A DNA stretch of 64,000 nucleotides from assembly GCA_965201115.1 (NCBI GenBank), contig OZ241745.1, positions 1,364,001-1,428,000 of the forward strand, read 5' to 3'. Made by a program: the position numbers and the translations under genes. Source of the stretch: JANQOH01 sp965201115 (lineage in GTDB: Bacteria > Pseudomonadota > Alphaproteobacteria > UBA7887). Shown here in pieces: positions 1 through 10,196 of this stretch. Under the pieces are notes generated by a model, which worked only from the letters and a program-made list of their open reading frames with translations, had not been told where the DNA came from and searched no databases. How positions within the stretch are numbered: the stretch's first letter is position 1; each line of letters begins with the position of its first letter.

Positions 1-546
<546 letters not shown>

Positions 547-568
547 CGCGCTCGCTCCGCCGCCGCGT

Positions 569-2515
569 TCAGCCGGCCAGGGCGACGGGCGCCGCCGGCT
601 CGAGGTCGCGGATGCGCAGCGTCGCCTCCACCGTCCCCTCGCGGCCGTCCTCGAACGTCACGCGCGCCTCGACGCGCGTTTCCGCCGCGCCGCCGAACAG
701 CGCCTCCACCAGGCCGGCGTATTTCTCGCCCACGAAGCGGCGGCGCACCTTGCGCGTGCGCGTGAGTTCGTTGTCGTCCGGGTCCAGCTGCTTGTGCAGG
801 ATGAGGAAGCGGCGGATTTGCGCGCCGGCCATCGCGCGGTCGGCGGCCAGCCCCGCGTTCGCCGACGCGATCTCGCGCGCGATCAGGTCGTACACCGCGT
901 CCTTGCCGGCCAGGTCGGTGTAGCTGGTGTAGGCGAGGCCGCGGCGCTCGGCCCAGTTGCCCACCGCCTCGAGATCGATGTTGACGAAGGCGCACACGAA
1001 ATCGCGCTCGTCGCCATGCGCCACCGCCTCGAGAATATAGGGGCTGAACTTGAGCTTGTTCTCGATGTACTTGGGCGCGAACAGGGTCCCGTCGGCGAGC
1101 TTTCCGACGTCCCTGGCGCGGTCGATGATGCGCAGCTGCCCATTATCGCCGAAATAGCCCGCGTCGCCGGAAGCGATCCAGCCGTCGTCCGAGAGCGTCC
1201 GGCGCGTCGCGGCGTCGTCGCGGAAGTAGCCCGCGAACACGCCGGGGCCGCGGAACTGCACCTCGCCGCCTTCGGCGATGCGCAGCTCGACCTCGGGCAT
1301 GGCGACGCCCACCGCCTCCGGATCGACCTCGCCGTCGCGCTGGCCGCAGACCAGCGCCGTCGCCTCGGTCATGCCGTAGATCTGCTTGATGTTTATGCCG
1401 AGCGAGCGGTAGAAGGAGAATATCTCCGGCCCGATGGCCTCGCCCGCCGTATAGGCGACGCGAATGCGCGAGAAGCCCAGATTGTCCTTCAGCGGGCCGT
1501 ACACCAGCAGGCCGCCGAGGGCGTAGAGCAGGCGATCCGCCGCGCGCACGGGCTCGCCGTCGAGCAGGCGCGCGCCCACGCGCTCCGCCAGTTTCATGAA
1601 GGCGCCGTAGAGGACGCGCTTGATCCGCGCCGAATCCTGGATGCGCACCGACACGGTGGTGAGGATGCTCTCCCAGATGCGGGGCGGGGCGAAGAAATAG
1701 CTCGGCCCGATTTCGCGGAGGTCCGACAGCACCGTGGCGCCGCTCTCGGGGCAATTGACGGTGAAGCCGGCGACGATGGCCTGACTGAACGAAAACAGGT
1801 GGTCGCCCACCCACGCCATCGGCAGATACGCCAGCACCTCCTCGTTTTCGGTGAGCGCGTCGTGGCGGATGCCGTTCAGCGAGGTGCGTATCAGGTTGTC
1901 GTGACTCAGCATTACGCCCTTGGGCTTGCCGGTGGTGCCCGAGGTGTAGAGCATGATGGCGATGTCGCCGCCCGCGCCTTTCGCGATCTCGGCGTCGAGA
2001 AACCCGGGGTTCGCTTCCGCGAAGCGCCGGCCGTCGCGCAACGCGTCGTCGTAAGCCGCGAGCGCGGGGTCGCTGTAATGCCTCATGCCGCGCGGGTCGT
2101 GAAACAGGATGCGCTCGAGGCGCGGCAGGCGGTCGCGGATCTGCAGTAGCTTGTCGACCTGCTCCTGATCCTCGACCACGGCAAAGCGGGCCTCCGCATG
2201 ATCGACGATGTAGAGCATTTCGTCGGCGATCGAATCCTGGTAGATCGGCACCGGCACGCCGCCGAGCATCTGCACGGCCGCCATCGCCAAATAGAGGCAT
2301 GGGCGGTTGTCGCCGACGACGACCGCCTTGTCGCCGCGCGCGAAGCCGCGCGCCGCCAGCCCGCACGCCAGCGCGCGCGCCTCGTCGTGGGCGGCGCGCC
2401 ATGTCCACGACTGCCAAATGCCGTAGTCTTTCTCGCGCAGGAACACGCGGCCGGGCCGCGCCGCGGCGCGCGCCGCCAAGCGTTTGGGAAGTGTGTCTTC
2501 CGCCGCACGATCCAT
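569..2515 (-). CDS. AMP-dependent long-chain acyl-CoA synthetase/ligase
   Basis: 648-residue adenylate-forming enzyme that activates a carboxylic acid to its CoA thioester. The P-loop-like motif YTSGTTGKPKGVMLSH is near residue 190, the A5 motif GMTEAT lies near residue 380, and the A7/A8 region contains DDGWIASGDAG followed by IIDRARD. Length and motif order match long-chain fatty acyl-CoA synthetases. It is first in a minus-strand operon with livG, which suggests that its acid substrate is imported or formed by that transport pathway; this is inference. It is divergent from the autotransporter gene at 2649, so both promoters should lie in 2516-2648. Confidence 0.9.
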   Translation of the reverse strand: MDRAAEDTLPKRLAARAAARPGRVFLREKDYGIWQSWTWRAAHDEARALACGLAARGFARGDKAVVVGDNRPCLYLAMAAVQMLGGVPVPIYQDSIADEMLYIVDHAEARFAVVEDQEQVDKLLQIRDRLPRLERILFHDPRGMRHYSDPALAAYDDALRDGRRFAEANPGFLDAEIAKGAGGDIAIMLYTSGTTGKPKGVMLSHDNLIRTSLNGIRHDALTENEEVLAYLPMAWVGDHLFSFSQAIVAGFTVNCPESGATVLSDLREIGPSYFFAPPRIWESILTTVSVRIQDSARIKRVLYGAFMKLAERVGARLLDGEPVRAADRLLYALGGLLVYGPLKDNLGFSRIRVAYTAGEAIGPEIFSFYRSLGINIKQIYGMTEATALVCGQRDGEVDPEAVGVAMPEVELRIAEGGEVQFRGPGVFAGYFRDDAATRRTLSDDGWIASGDAGYFGDNGQLRIIDRARDVGKLADGTLFAPKYIENKLKFSPYILEAVAHGDERDFVCAFVNIDLEAVGNWAERRGLAYTSYTDLAGKDAVYDLIAREIASANAGLAADRAMAGAQIRRFLILHKQLDPDDNELTRTRKVRRRFVGEKYAGLVEALFGGAAETRVEARVTFEDGREGTVEATLRIRDLEPAAPVALAG

Positions 2516-2648
2516 TAGCCTTGCGCGCCCGCGCCTCCCCGCCGATGCGCGCCATGATTCACGAAACGGCGCGGCAAGACAAGCCGGCGCGGCCGGGCCG
2601 GCGCCGCGGGCAAGCCGGTTTTCCGAACTCCGAACGGAGGAACGCGCG

Positions 2649-4907
2649 ATGCGAAACCGGAAGCGCCCCGGGCGGCGGCGGATATGCGCGCGGCTGGCGC
2701 TGGCCGCGGCGGGCGCGCTGGCCGCGGCGCCGCCGCTTCATGCCTGCGTCGACGGGCGCGCGCTTACGGTCGGTTTTTTCGACGATTTCAAGCCGGTCAG
2801 CTACAGCGCCGCGCGGGAAGGGGGCGGGCGCGACGACCATCGGGGCTACGAAGCGGACCTGCTCTCCGCGCTAGAGGCTATGGGCGGGATGTCGTTCGTC
2901 CGCCGCGCCATCGATACGTGGCCCGGTCTCTGGCTGCGGGCCGCCGGGCCGGAATACGACCTGATCGGCGGCGGCATCACGATCCGCGCCGACCGCACGC
3001 GCGACGCCGCCGGACGAACCGTCGCGGCCTTTACCGCCGGCCACATCGCTTTCGTCCATACGCTGCTGGTGCGCGCCGGGGACGCCGCGCGGATCGCCGC
3101 CTACGGCGACCTGACGAGCGCCATGCGCGTCGCCGTCATGCCGGGCACGACCGGGGAAGAACGGCTGTTGCAACTCGCCGGCCTTGTCGATCCGGACGGC
3201 GCCCTGCGCACGGGAACGCGGATCCACTTGGGTGGCGGGCAGGTTCTGGAGGCCGATGGAACCGACCGCTACACGATCGCGGCCGCCGGAGCGTCGGCGA
3301 ACCTGGCGGATCGGCAACGCCTTGAGCCGCCCGCGGGCGCCGGCTTGCCGCAAGTCGTCTATTTCAGGGACGAAACCGCCCAGCTCGGGTCGCTGCGCGA
3401 CGGAACGGCCGACGCGGTGGCGCGCGGGCTGATCGGCAACGCGGACGCCGCCGCCGCGTCCGGCGGCGCGCTGGTCGTCACGGCGCGCGACGCCGCCGTG
3501 GAGTACGGCGGGTTCGCGCTCGCGGTCGAGGACGCCGCGCTGCGCGCCTGCCTCGACGAGCGCATCGCCTATCTCACCGATTCGCTGCGTATCGGATACG
3601 AGGAATGGCGCGCGGATCCGGGGGTGTTCCTGCGCCGCGCGCAGCGCCGGGCGGACGCGGGGCGCGATGCGAATCGGTCCGCCGGCGCGCGCCGGAGCAT
3701 CCTGCCGGCGCTCGCCGCCGCGCTGCCCGCGGAAACTTTCGCGGCCGTGGGCCGGCGCATCGAAGACGCGTTTTCGGGCGCCGCGGGCGCGGGCGCGGGC
3801 GCGCCGGCGGCGGATCTGCGATCGCTCGCCGCCGCGGCCGCCGCGGGGCGCCTCGACGGCGCCGCCTTTGCGCTGCCGTTCGGCGCTTCCGGCGGCGGCG
3901 CGCTATGGGGCGCGGGCGCATACCGCCGCATCTCCGGCGGCGGCGGGGCCGCGCCGCGCTGGAACGGCGGCGTGACGACGGGCCTGCTCGGCGCCGACGC
4001 GCGCCTCGGCCCCGACGCGCTCGCCGGCCTCGCCGTCTCGCGCGCGCACGGCGCCTTCGATTTCGCCGGCGGCGATTACGACATGCGCATGACAAGCGCG
4101 CACCCCTATGCGGGGTGGAAACCGTCGGACGACAGCCTGTTATGGACGAGCGCGGGCTACGGACGCGGCGGGGCCGATATCGGCGGCGCGGCGGACGGGC
4201 GGCGGCTTTCGAGCGACCTCGAGCTCCGGTCGGCGGCGTTCGGCGCGGAAAACCGCCTGTTTTCGCGCCCCGCCGGCGATGCGGGCGGCGCGGCGGCGCT
4301 GACCCTCAAGGGCGAGGCGTGGACCTCGCGGCTCGAAAGCGCGGGCGCGGGAGACGCGCTTCCGGCGCTGACCGCGCGCCGGCATCGCGTTCGCGCCGCC
4401 GTGGCGCTGAGCTTGCGCCGCCCGGCGCCCGGCGGCGCCTGGTTCGCGCCCTCGCTGGAAGCCGGCGCGCTCCATGACGGCGGCGACGGGATGTCGGGCG
4501 CGGGCGCGGACCTCGCCGCCGCGCTGCGCTATTCGGACCCCGCCGCCGGCCTTGCGGCGGAGGCGCGCGGACGCTGGCTGGCGGCGCACCGCGCCGGGCG
4601 CCGCGCATGGAGCGCGGGCGGCTCGGTCCGGCTCGCCCCCGGCGCCGGCGGGCGCGGCCTGTCGCTCGGTCTTGCGCCGTCGTTCGCCTCCGGCGCCAGG
4701 CTCGACGCGGAAATCGGCTACGGCCTGCGGGCTCTCGGCGGCCTGCTCACGCCGTGGAGCGCGCTGCGCGTCGCGGGCGGCGCGCCCGAATACCGCCTCG
4801 GCGCCCGCCTCGCTTTCGCCGCCGCCCGCGTCGTCGCCGTCGAGGCCCGCCGCCGTCCCGCCGCGGCGGAAACCGGAATCGCGCTGCGCGGCGACATCCG
4901 CTTTTGA
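2649..4907 (+). CDS. Solute-binding-like domain fused to an autotransporter-type beta-barrel
   Basis: 752 residues from the ATG at 2649, chosen because GGAGG sits 8 bases upstream and a Sec signal peptide (basic n-region, Ala/Leu core, cleavage near residue 32) follows at once; the longer frame from 2484 has no signal. Residues about 35-310 resemble family 3 periplasmic solute-binding proteins, with VGFFDDFKPVSY, GYEADLLSAL and DLIGGGITIRADR in the expected order. After an Ala/Gly-rich linker, residues about 415-752 have the alternating pattern of an autotransporter barrel (WGAGAYRRISG, VTTGLLGADARLG) and end in phenylalanine, the usual Bam signal. This pairing is unusual: a small-molecule-binding module would be displayed on or below the outer membrane. 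Ligand unknown. Convergent with the caspase gene downstream. Confidence 0.75.
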   Translation: MRNRKRPGRRRICARLALAAAGALAAAPPLHACVDGRALTVGFFDDFKPVSYSAAREGGGRDDHRGYEADLLSALEAMGGMSFVRRAIDTWPGLWLRAAGPEYDLIGGGITIRADRTRDAAGRTVAAFTAGHIAFVHTLLVRAGDAARIAAYGDLTSAMRVAVMPGTTGEERLLQLAGLVDPDGALRTGTRIHLGGGQVLEADGTDRYTIAAAGASANLADRQRLEPPAGAGLPQVVYFRDETAQLGSLRDGTADAVARGLIGNADAAAASGGALVVTARDAAVEYGGFALAVEDAALRACLDERIAYLTDSLRIGYEEWRADPGVFLRRAQRRADAGRDANRSAGARRSILPALAAALPAETFAAVGRRIEDAFSGAAGAGAGAPAADLRSLAAAAAAGRLDGAAFALPFGASGGGALWGAGAYRRISGGGGAAPRWNGGVTTGLLGADARLGPDALAGLAVSRAHGAFDFAGGDYDMRMTSAHPYAGWKPSDDSLLWTSAGYGRGGADIGGAADGRRLSSDLELRSAAFGAENRLFSRPAGDAGGAAALTLKGEAWTSRLESAGAGDALPALTARRHRVRAAVALSLRRPAPGGAWFAPSLEAGALHDGGDGMSGAGADLAAALRYSDPAAGLAAEARGRWLAAHRAGRRAWSAGGSVRLAPGAGGRGLSLGLAPSFASGARLDAEIGYGLRALGGLLTPWSALRVAGGAPEYRLGARLAFAAARVVAVEARRRPAAAETGIALRGDIRF

Positions 4908-4963
4908 CGCCCGCGGTCCCGGGCAACCCGCGCCTTCGGCGCAGGCGCGGCCTGTTCCGCCGA

Positions 4964-7405
4964 TCAGTGCGCCGCGAGCGCGAAATCGGCGCCGCGCGAG
5001 TAGCCCACGGGTTTCTGCGCCAAGGCTCCTCCGAACAGCCGATGCGAAAGAACGGGCATGCCGCGATCCGCGTACTCGATGATTTCCTTCACCGAAACGG
5101 CTCCGTCGCCGTTTTCGTCGGCGCCGCCGGCCATGCCTTCGAGCACGAGATATGTCAGCGCGCCGTGCCGCTCGGCTCCCAGCTCGATGGCGGTTTCGTC
5201 CGCTTGCGCCGCCGCCAGGACGTGAATGCCGCCCACGCGCGCCATGCGGCGCAGGGATTTGCGGGCCGTGTCGTCGAGCGCCTCCTCTTCCACGGCCGCG
5301 CCGGAATAGCAGGAGTCGAGCACGAGGAATATCCTGCCGGCGTCGGAGCGCGTCAGCATGTCCATCAGTTTGCGGCTGGGAAGGCCGTATCTTCGCACCG
5401 TATCGTTTCTGTCGTCCGATTCGGCGCCCTCGTCGCTGTAGGGCAGGAAATACCACTCCCGGCCCTCGTCCTCCGGCAAGGCGAAGCCGTGTCCGGCGAG
5501 ATATACGACGAGCACGTCCCGATGCGCCGGCGCGTCTTCCGGCGCGGTTTGCGGCAATATGCGGCTTTCGATTTCGGACACGCGCGCAGTCGAATCGAGC
5601 AGCAGGAAGGAGTCGATGCCGCCGAACAGACTGCGGGCGCGGGCGCGCAGTTCGGCGGCGACGGTCTCCACGTCGTTCCGCGCATAACGAAGGTTCAGCC
5701 TCGGCCCCAACGACAGCGAATAGTCGTTTACGCCGGCCGCGACGAGCCTCATGCGCGGTTGCCGCGTCGGCTCGGCGGGGGCCGTAATCGCAAGCGACGC
5801 CGGCGGCCCCTCGATCCCGCCGGGGCCCACCCCGAGCGCGGCGAAGCGGTTTTCGCCCGGCGCGAGGCGGATTGCATATTCCCATGTACCGTCCGGGGAA
5901 CGCCCGACCGGAGGAACCAGTTTCCCGTTGCGGTAGAGGCGGACTTCGGCGACTTCGTCGAGCGGGAACTCGCTGTCGTTCAGGCGAACGACCACGCGCG
6001 CGAGTCCGTCGGCGCCCACTTCGCCGGCTTGCGCGACGGCAACCGCCGGAGGCCGGTAAAATCCGGTCGCGGGAAGGTTCTCTACGTCCGAGTTCAGGAA
6101 GCGCGGTTCGTCGTCGTCGAGCTTCGCTTGCAGCCCCGGCTCGAACCAGCTTTCGGAAAAGGCGTCGAGGGGCAGCGTGGATGCCCGGCTCTCGGTCCGG
6201 CCGCTCCACGTCAATGCATCGACGCCGTTTTGGGGGCCGTCGAATCGTCCCGCGCTGTCGAGAACGACCCAGCTCCTGTCCGTGAACACGATGCCCGCGA
6301 TACGGCCGCCGGCTCCGCCCGCCCAGGAATATATCCCGACCGTGCCGCGGTCCTCGCCCACGAACAGCCAGCGTCGTTGCGCGTCCACGACTGCCGGCCC
6401 CGGCGCGGCGCCGATGTCGAACTCCGCCAAGGCGCGCGGTTCGGGCGCCAGCGTCCATATACGCACGCGGTCGTCCGCGCCGCGCGTGGCGACGATCGCC
6501 CCGTTCCGGTCCGCCGACAGCGCGCGTATCGCTCCGCCGCGATGGGCTTGCCCCGGGGCGAAAAGGGGCTCCGCTCCCGCCGCCGCCGTTATCCGCCAGC
6601 CGCAAATGTTGCCTCGTTCGTCGCCCAGCACGACGCCGCCGCCGCCGGGCAGGAAGGCGCCCGCGGTTACGGCCGCGCCCTGCGCGCAGCCGGGAACCGG
6701 GGCGCCTCCGCGCGCGGGCGCCGCGAGATCGGCGACTACCATCGCGCCCCAGGGCATGCGATAGAGCGCGCGGCTTGCGTTCGGCGAGAGTACCGGCGGG
6801 AAGCCGGGCGCGGCGTCGCCAAGCCTGTGCGCGCGCCCGCCTCTCGTTACGATCCACGCGCCGTTCTGCGTTCGGAGCGCCACGCCGCCGCCGTCGGCCG
6901 ACACGACCGGCGCGGCGGCGGCGTCGATGGGTTCGGGAGCGGGGCCGAGCGGCCGCAATTCGCCGCCCGGCGCGATGGCGCTCGCCGTTCCGTTCCGGTG
7001 CGCGATAACGGCGTTGCCGGCGCGCCCCGTTCCCGCCGCGCCCGCCGCCGCTTCTCCCCGGATCGGCTGGCCGAGTTGCGCGCCTTGCTCAAGGTCCCAC
7101 AAACGCGCCGTGCCGTCGCCGAGCACGGCCAGAAGCAGCGCGCCGTCGCCGCTGACGCTCAGATCGACAACAGGGCCGGCGCTGTCCCGAACGATATCGA
7201 GCGTGGGCTGCATGACGCGCAGAATGCGAAGCCGGTCCCCTATCGGCGAGCCGGGAGGCAGGGTAACGATCGGGGCGATCCGCTGGATAACGTTCCCGAG
7301 CCCTTGCGCCTCGGCCGGGCGCGCGACTGCCGCCGCCGCGGCGCACAACGCACAAAGCAGCGCCGCCGCCCTGCCGAAACCTCCGGCGGATACTCCGCGG
7401 CTCAT
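4964..7405 (-). CDS. Exported WD40-like propeller plus caspase-like (C14) protease
   Basis: 813 residues. The ATG at 7405 overlaps the upstream stop (ATGA) and begins a signal peptide ending near AEAQ at residue 34. Residues about 70-420 are a WD40-like propeller (blades with LWDLEQG, RIWTLAPE). After a linker, residues about 547-813 are a caspase-hemoglobinase domain with the catalytic His in YLAGHG and Cys in VLDSCYSG. Near the C-terminus DENGDGAVSVKE is a good EF-hand loop, suggesting Ca2+ control as in metacaspases. Such proteases usually cut after Arg or Lys. It is the last gene of the 13.9-5.0 kb operon and is predicted to act in the periplasm or outside the cell. The substrate is unknown. 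Confidence 0.85.
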   Translation of the reverse strand: MSRGVSAGGFGRAAALLCALCAAAAAVARPAEAQGLGNVIQRIAPIVTLPPGSPIGDRLRILRVMQPTLDIVRDSAGPVVDLSVSGDGALLLAVLGDGTARLWDLEQGAQLGQPIRGEAAAGAAGTGRAGNAVIAHRNGTASAIAPGGELRPLGPAPEPIDAAAAPVVSADGGGVALRTQNGAWIVTRGGRAHRLGDAAPGFPPVLSPNASRALYRMPWGAMVVADLAAPARGGAPVPGCAQGAAVTAGAFLPGGGGVVLGDERGNICGWRITAAAGAEPLFAPGQAHRGGAIRALSADRNGAIVATRGADDRVRIWTLAPEPRALAEFDIGAAPGPAVVDAQRRWLFVGEDRGTVGIYSWAGGAGGRIAGIVFTDRSWVVLDSAGRFDGPQNGVDALTWSGRTESRASTLPLDAFSESWFEPGLQAKLDDDEPRFLNSDVENLPATGFYRPPAVAVAQAGEVGADGLARVVVRLNDSEFPLDEVAEVRLYRNGKLVPPVGRSPDGTWEYAIRLAPGENRFAALGVGPGGIEGPPASLAITAPAEPTRQPRMRLVAAGVNDYSLSLGPRLNLRYARNDVETVAAELRARARSLFGGIDSFLLLDSTARVSEIESRILPQTAPEDAPAHRDVLVVYLAGHGFALPEDEGREWYFLPYSDEGAESDDRNDTVRRYGLPSRKLMDMLTRSDAGRIFLVLDSCYSGAAVEEEALDDTARKSLRRMARVGGIHVLAAAQADETAIELGAERHGALTYLVLEGMAGGADENGDGAVSVKEIIEYADRGMPVLSHRLFGGALAQKPVGYSRGADFALAAH

Positions 7406-9519
7406 CGGTCGGCGCTTCCGTTCCGGCCGCGATTCGCCCCTTCCGGCGCCATGATTTCGTAGGCGAGCGTCGCGGTTCGCCACCCCGGCCCGGCGGCGCC
7501 CAGGGCGTCTCCAAGATCGGCGATATAGGCGTCGGGCCGCGCGACGACCGTCAGATCCTTGTAGCCCGAGATAACGTCTTGCAGCCGCGCGTTGCCGTCC
7601 GACAGCACGGCGATCAGCAATCCGCTGCCCGCGGGCGGTCCGGCGCGATACCGGAACCAGTAATCGTCGGGCCCCGGAAGCGACAATGCGCTTCCCGCCC
7701 GGATGCGGCCGGAGGCGCCGCCGGTTGAGCTGAACTCGTTGGGAAATATCTGCGTCAGCGCGCCGGCGGCGTCGATATCGAGAAGAACGAGCGTTCCGTC
7801 CCGGTCGCTTTCCACCGTGAATTCCATATCCTGGCCGAGCTCGATTCTGGGGCCGCCGCGCATGCTCAGGCGGAAGCCGCCGCGGTTTTCGCCGCTGTCG
7901 TTTCCCGCCGGTCCGACCAGTATGTCCTTTGCGAGCCGCGCCGTTTCGCCGCGCGGCGTTTCGGTTCGCGCGGCGCCGCGCGCGGGTTCCGTTGCGCCCA
8001 GCGCCGATGCGCGCAGCATTTCCGGCGCGGCGCTGAGCTGCGGCGTCAGGCCTGCCGGAGGGCAAAACCGGGGGTTCTCCACGCAGTAAACCCTGGATTC
8101 CGCGATGACGTAATCGTGCAGTTCCGACATCGCGATCGCGCCGTCGCCGTTCTTGTCCGCCTTGCCGTCCCTCGCCCCCCAAAGGAGCCGGCGCGTGAAC
8201 ACGCTTCCGGCGTCCGAATCCCCGGCGTGCCGATCCACAAGCGCCTTCTGATGCGCGCGAACCGCCGTCCAGAAGACAATGTCAGGGTTCCTGTCGGCAA
8301 ACGGGGCGCGCGACGGCGGATCGGCGCCGGCGCCGCGCGGCGCGTCGAGAGGCAGGGGGCTCCCGTCCGGCAGCCGCGGCGTTTTCTCGAACCGCCAAGC
8401 GTCGTCGGCGTTTTCGCCGCCGCCCCGCCAAGCGGTTCCGGAGTGGCAGGCGTCGACGACAACCCATACCCGCCGCCCGGCGAGCTCGTCGAGAAGCGCC
8501 GCAATCTCGTCGTCCGTGATCATGCCCTCGAACTGCCCGTCGGCGCCGAGCGCGGCGTCGATCGGAACCAGCGTCTCGTCCATACCGTCGCGTTCGTCGC
8601 GATCGGCGCCGTCCATCTGTTGAGCGCCGTGTCCGCTGAAATACAGGAACGCTTCGTCTCCGCGCGCCGTACCCGCCGCGAGCCAGCGCCGGATCCCGTC
8701 CACGATCGCCGCCTTGGTCGCTTCGCCGTCCAAAAGCATCTTGACGTCGCGCGGCTCGTATCCGAGGCGTTCGACCAGAAACGATCTCATGGCGCGCGCG
8801 TCCCTTACGGGTCCGTTCAGGGGCGGCGCGACGCGGGTGTAGGCGTCGATGCCGATCAGCAAGGCTTTCCTTGCCGGCGCGCGGCCGGGATCCGGCCGCG
8901 GGGCCGCGGCGGCGGTTGTCGCGGCGTCCGGCGCGTCCGGCGGGCGCGGCGCCGCGCTTTCGCCGCGGCTCCCCAGATTTCTGATTTCGACGCGCCGGTT
9001 CCGTTCGTCGTCGGGCGCGAGGCCCGGCAAGGGCCGCCTTTCCCCGAAACCGGAGGCGGTCAGCATGCGTTCCGGGACGCCGTGAGCGGAAACCAAGCGC
9101 CGCACGACGCTTCGCGCGCGCCTGAGCGACAGGTCGTCGTTGTAGGCGGCGGCGCCCGCGCTGTCGGTATGCCCCTCGATACGGAAGGCCGAGGCGCGGA
9201 ATCCCGGAAGGAGCAGCGCCTTCCCCAGTTGCTCGACCTGCCACGCGGCCGACGGGGTCAAGCGGTCGGAGTCGAATTCGAACCGAATGGAGGGCAGCGC
9301 GACCTCGGCGCCGCGACCGATCATCAGCATCCGCGCGATCTCGCTCGACGGAACGCCGTCTTCTTCCGCCGGCGCCGGCGGCGCGGGGAGCGCCCCCGCG
9401 ATCGCCGCAACCAGCGCCGCGCGCATCGACAGCGCCGCGAACACTCCGCCTGTTCGCGCGCGCCGGAGGCCGGCGCCGCCGCGCGGCGCCGGCCCGGCCC
9501 GGAGCCGCTTACCGGACAT
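7402..9519 (-). CDS. OmpA-like, caspase-like (C14) and DUF4384 multidomain exported protein
   Basis: 705 residues with three modules. Residues about 72-182 are an OmpA/MotB peptidoglycan-binding domain (IRFEFDSDRL, IEGHTDSAG, NRRVEIR). Residues about 215-480 are a caspase-like protease with His in YFSGHG and Cys in VVDACHSGT, followed by an EF-hand-like loop DKNGDGAIAMSE. Residues about 570-680 resemble DUF4384 (TLVLLDID, IFPNEFSS). The start at 9519 overlaps the upstream gene by 11 bases; an internal Met at residue 32 begins a cleaner signal peptide and may be the real start. The architecture suggests a protease tethered to the cell wall in the periplasm. It overlaps the next caspase gene by 4 bases, so the two are probably translationally coupled. 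Confidence 0.85.
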   Translation of the reverse strand: MSGKRLRAGPAPRGGAGLRRARTGGVFAALSMRAALVAAIAGALPAPPAPAEEDGVPSSEIARMLMIGRGAEVALPSIRFEFDSDRLTPSAAWQVEQLGKALLLPGFRASAFRIEGHTDSAGAAAYNDDLSLRRARSVVRRLVSAHGVPERMLTASGFGERRPLPGLAPDDERNRRVEIRNLGSRGESAAPRPPDAPDAATTAAAAPRPDPGRAPARKALLIGIDAYTRVAPPLNGPVRDARAMRSFLVERLGYEPRDVKMLLDGEATKAAIVDGIRRWLAAGTARGDEAFLYFSGHGAQQMDGADRDERDGMDETLVPIDAALGADGQFEGMITDDEIAALLDELAGRRVWVVVDACHSGTAWRGGGENADDAWRFEKTPRLPDGSPLPLDAPRGAGADPPSRAPFADRNPDIVFWTAVRAHQKALVDRHAGDSDAGSVFTRRLLWGARDGKADKNGDGAIAMSELHDYVIAESRVYCVENPRFCPPAGLTPQLSAAPEMLRASALGATEPARGAARTETPRGETARLAKDILVGPAGNDSGENRGGFRLSMRGGPRIELGQDMEFTVESDRDGTLVLLDIDAAGALTQIFPNEFSSTGGASGRIRAGSALSLPGPDDYWFRYRAGPPAGSGLLIAVLSDGNARLQDVISGYKDLTVVARPDAYIADLGDALGAAGPGWRTATLAYEIMAPEGANRGRNGSADR

Positions 9520-10144
9520 GTACGACCCGGTGCGCCACCGCCGAGGGGGCTTCGGACCGATTCAGCGAAATCTGCAGGTCCTTGGCCAGCGTCGCCGCGT
9601 CGCCGCGCATCGAGTAGAACGGCCCCACCGTCACGACCCCTTCGTCGATAAAGTCCCCGGTCGGCAGGGTATTTTCGGTGGACGCGACGACGGTGATCAG
9701 CTCCGCGCCCGGGGGATGGGAGACGACGAGCTCGTATTCCGCGCCCGACTCCGGGACCTGGCGCCGCGCGCCGCCGCGCACGAAATTGTTGTCGTCGTAA
9801 CGGTTCGGAAACAGCTGATGCACCTTGCCGCTCGTCCCCGTGTCGAACACCCACACAAAGGCGTCCTCCGAGGTGGCGACCGTCAGCGTGAGCGTATCTC
9901 CCTGTTCGTAGAGGGCGTTCGCCCGGTCGACGTCGGCGTTAACCGTCAGTTCGCGGGCCGCCGCGCCGCCGGCCGCGGCTTCGCCCGCCGCCGGCGCCGG
10001 TTGCAGCCGCGCGATCGGCAGCTGTTCGATCCGGAGGTCCTTCATCCACGCCTGTTCGGCTTGCGCCGCGGCGCGTTCGGGCGCCGATACGGCGGCAAGC
10101 GCCGCGGCCGCGAGGCCCAGCGCCGTCGTTTTCGCGATCTTCAT
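9509..10144 (-). CDS. Secreted DUF4384 domain protein
   Basis: 211 residues with a clear Sec signal peptide (MKIAKTTALG start, cleavage after the Ala-rich stretch near AAAQ, residue 28). The body holds a DUF4384-type domain: YEQGDTLTLTV, AFVWVFDTG, HQLFPNRYDDNN. This beta-rich domain of unknown function often accompanies caspase-like proteases in bacteria. A second copy of the domain lies in the C-terminal part of the OmpA-caspase protein just downstream, whose gene overlaps this one by 11 bases. A role as substrate, inhibitor or scaffold of the caspases is inference only. Confidence 0.75.
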   Translation of the reverse strand: MKIAKTTALGLAAAALAAVSAPERAAAQAEQAWMKDLRIEQLPIARLQPAPAAGEAAAGGAAARELTVNADVDRANALYEQGDTLTLTVATSEDAFVWVFDTGTSGKVHQLFPNRYDDNNFVRGGARRQVPESGAEYELVVSHPPGAELITVVASTENTLPTGDFIDEGVVTVGPFYSMRGDAATLAKDLQISLNRSEAPSAVAHRVVHVR

Positions 10145-10196
10145 GGTAGTCCTCCTCCCTTGCGTTGGGCGGCGCGGCCCCGCGCGCCGCGCCGGT

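Noticed and set aside
4140..6857. 905-codon minus-strand frame overlapping the barrel gene and the WD40-caspase gene
   Set aside because: Arg-rich shadow in another frame; both real genes have recognisable domains and signals.
7703..9651. Plus-strand frames within the OmpA-caspase region
   Set aside because: They are opposite a gene with intact OmpA and caspase motifs and have no recognisable domain.
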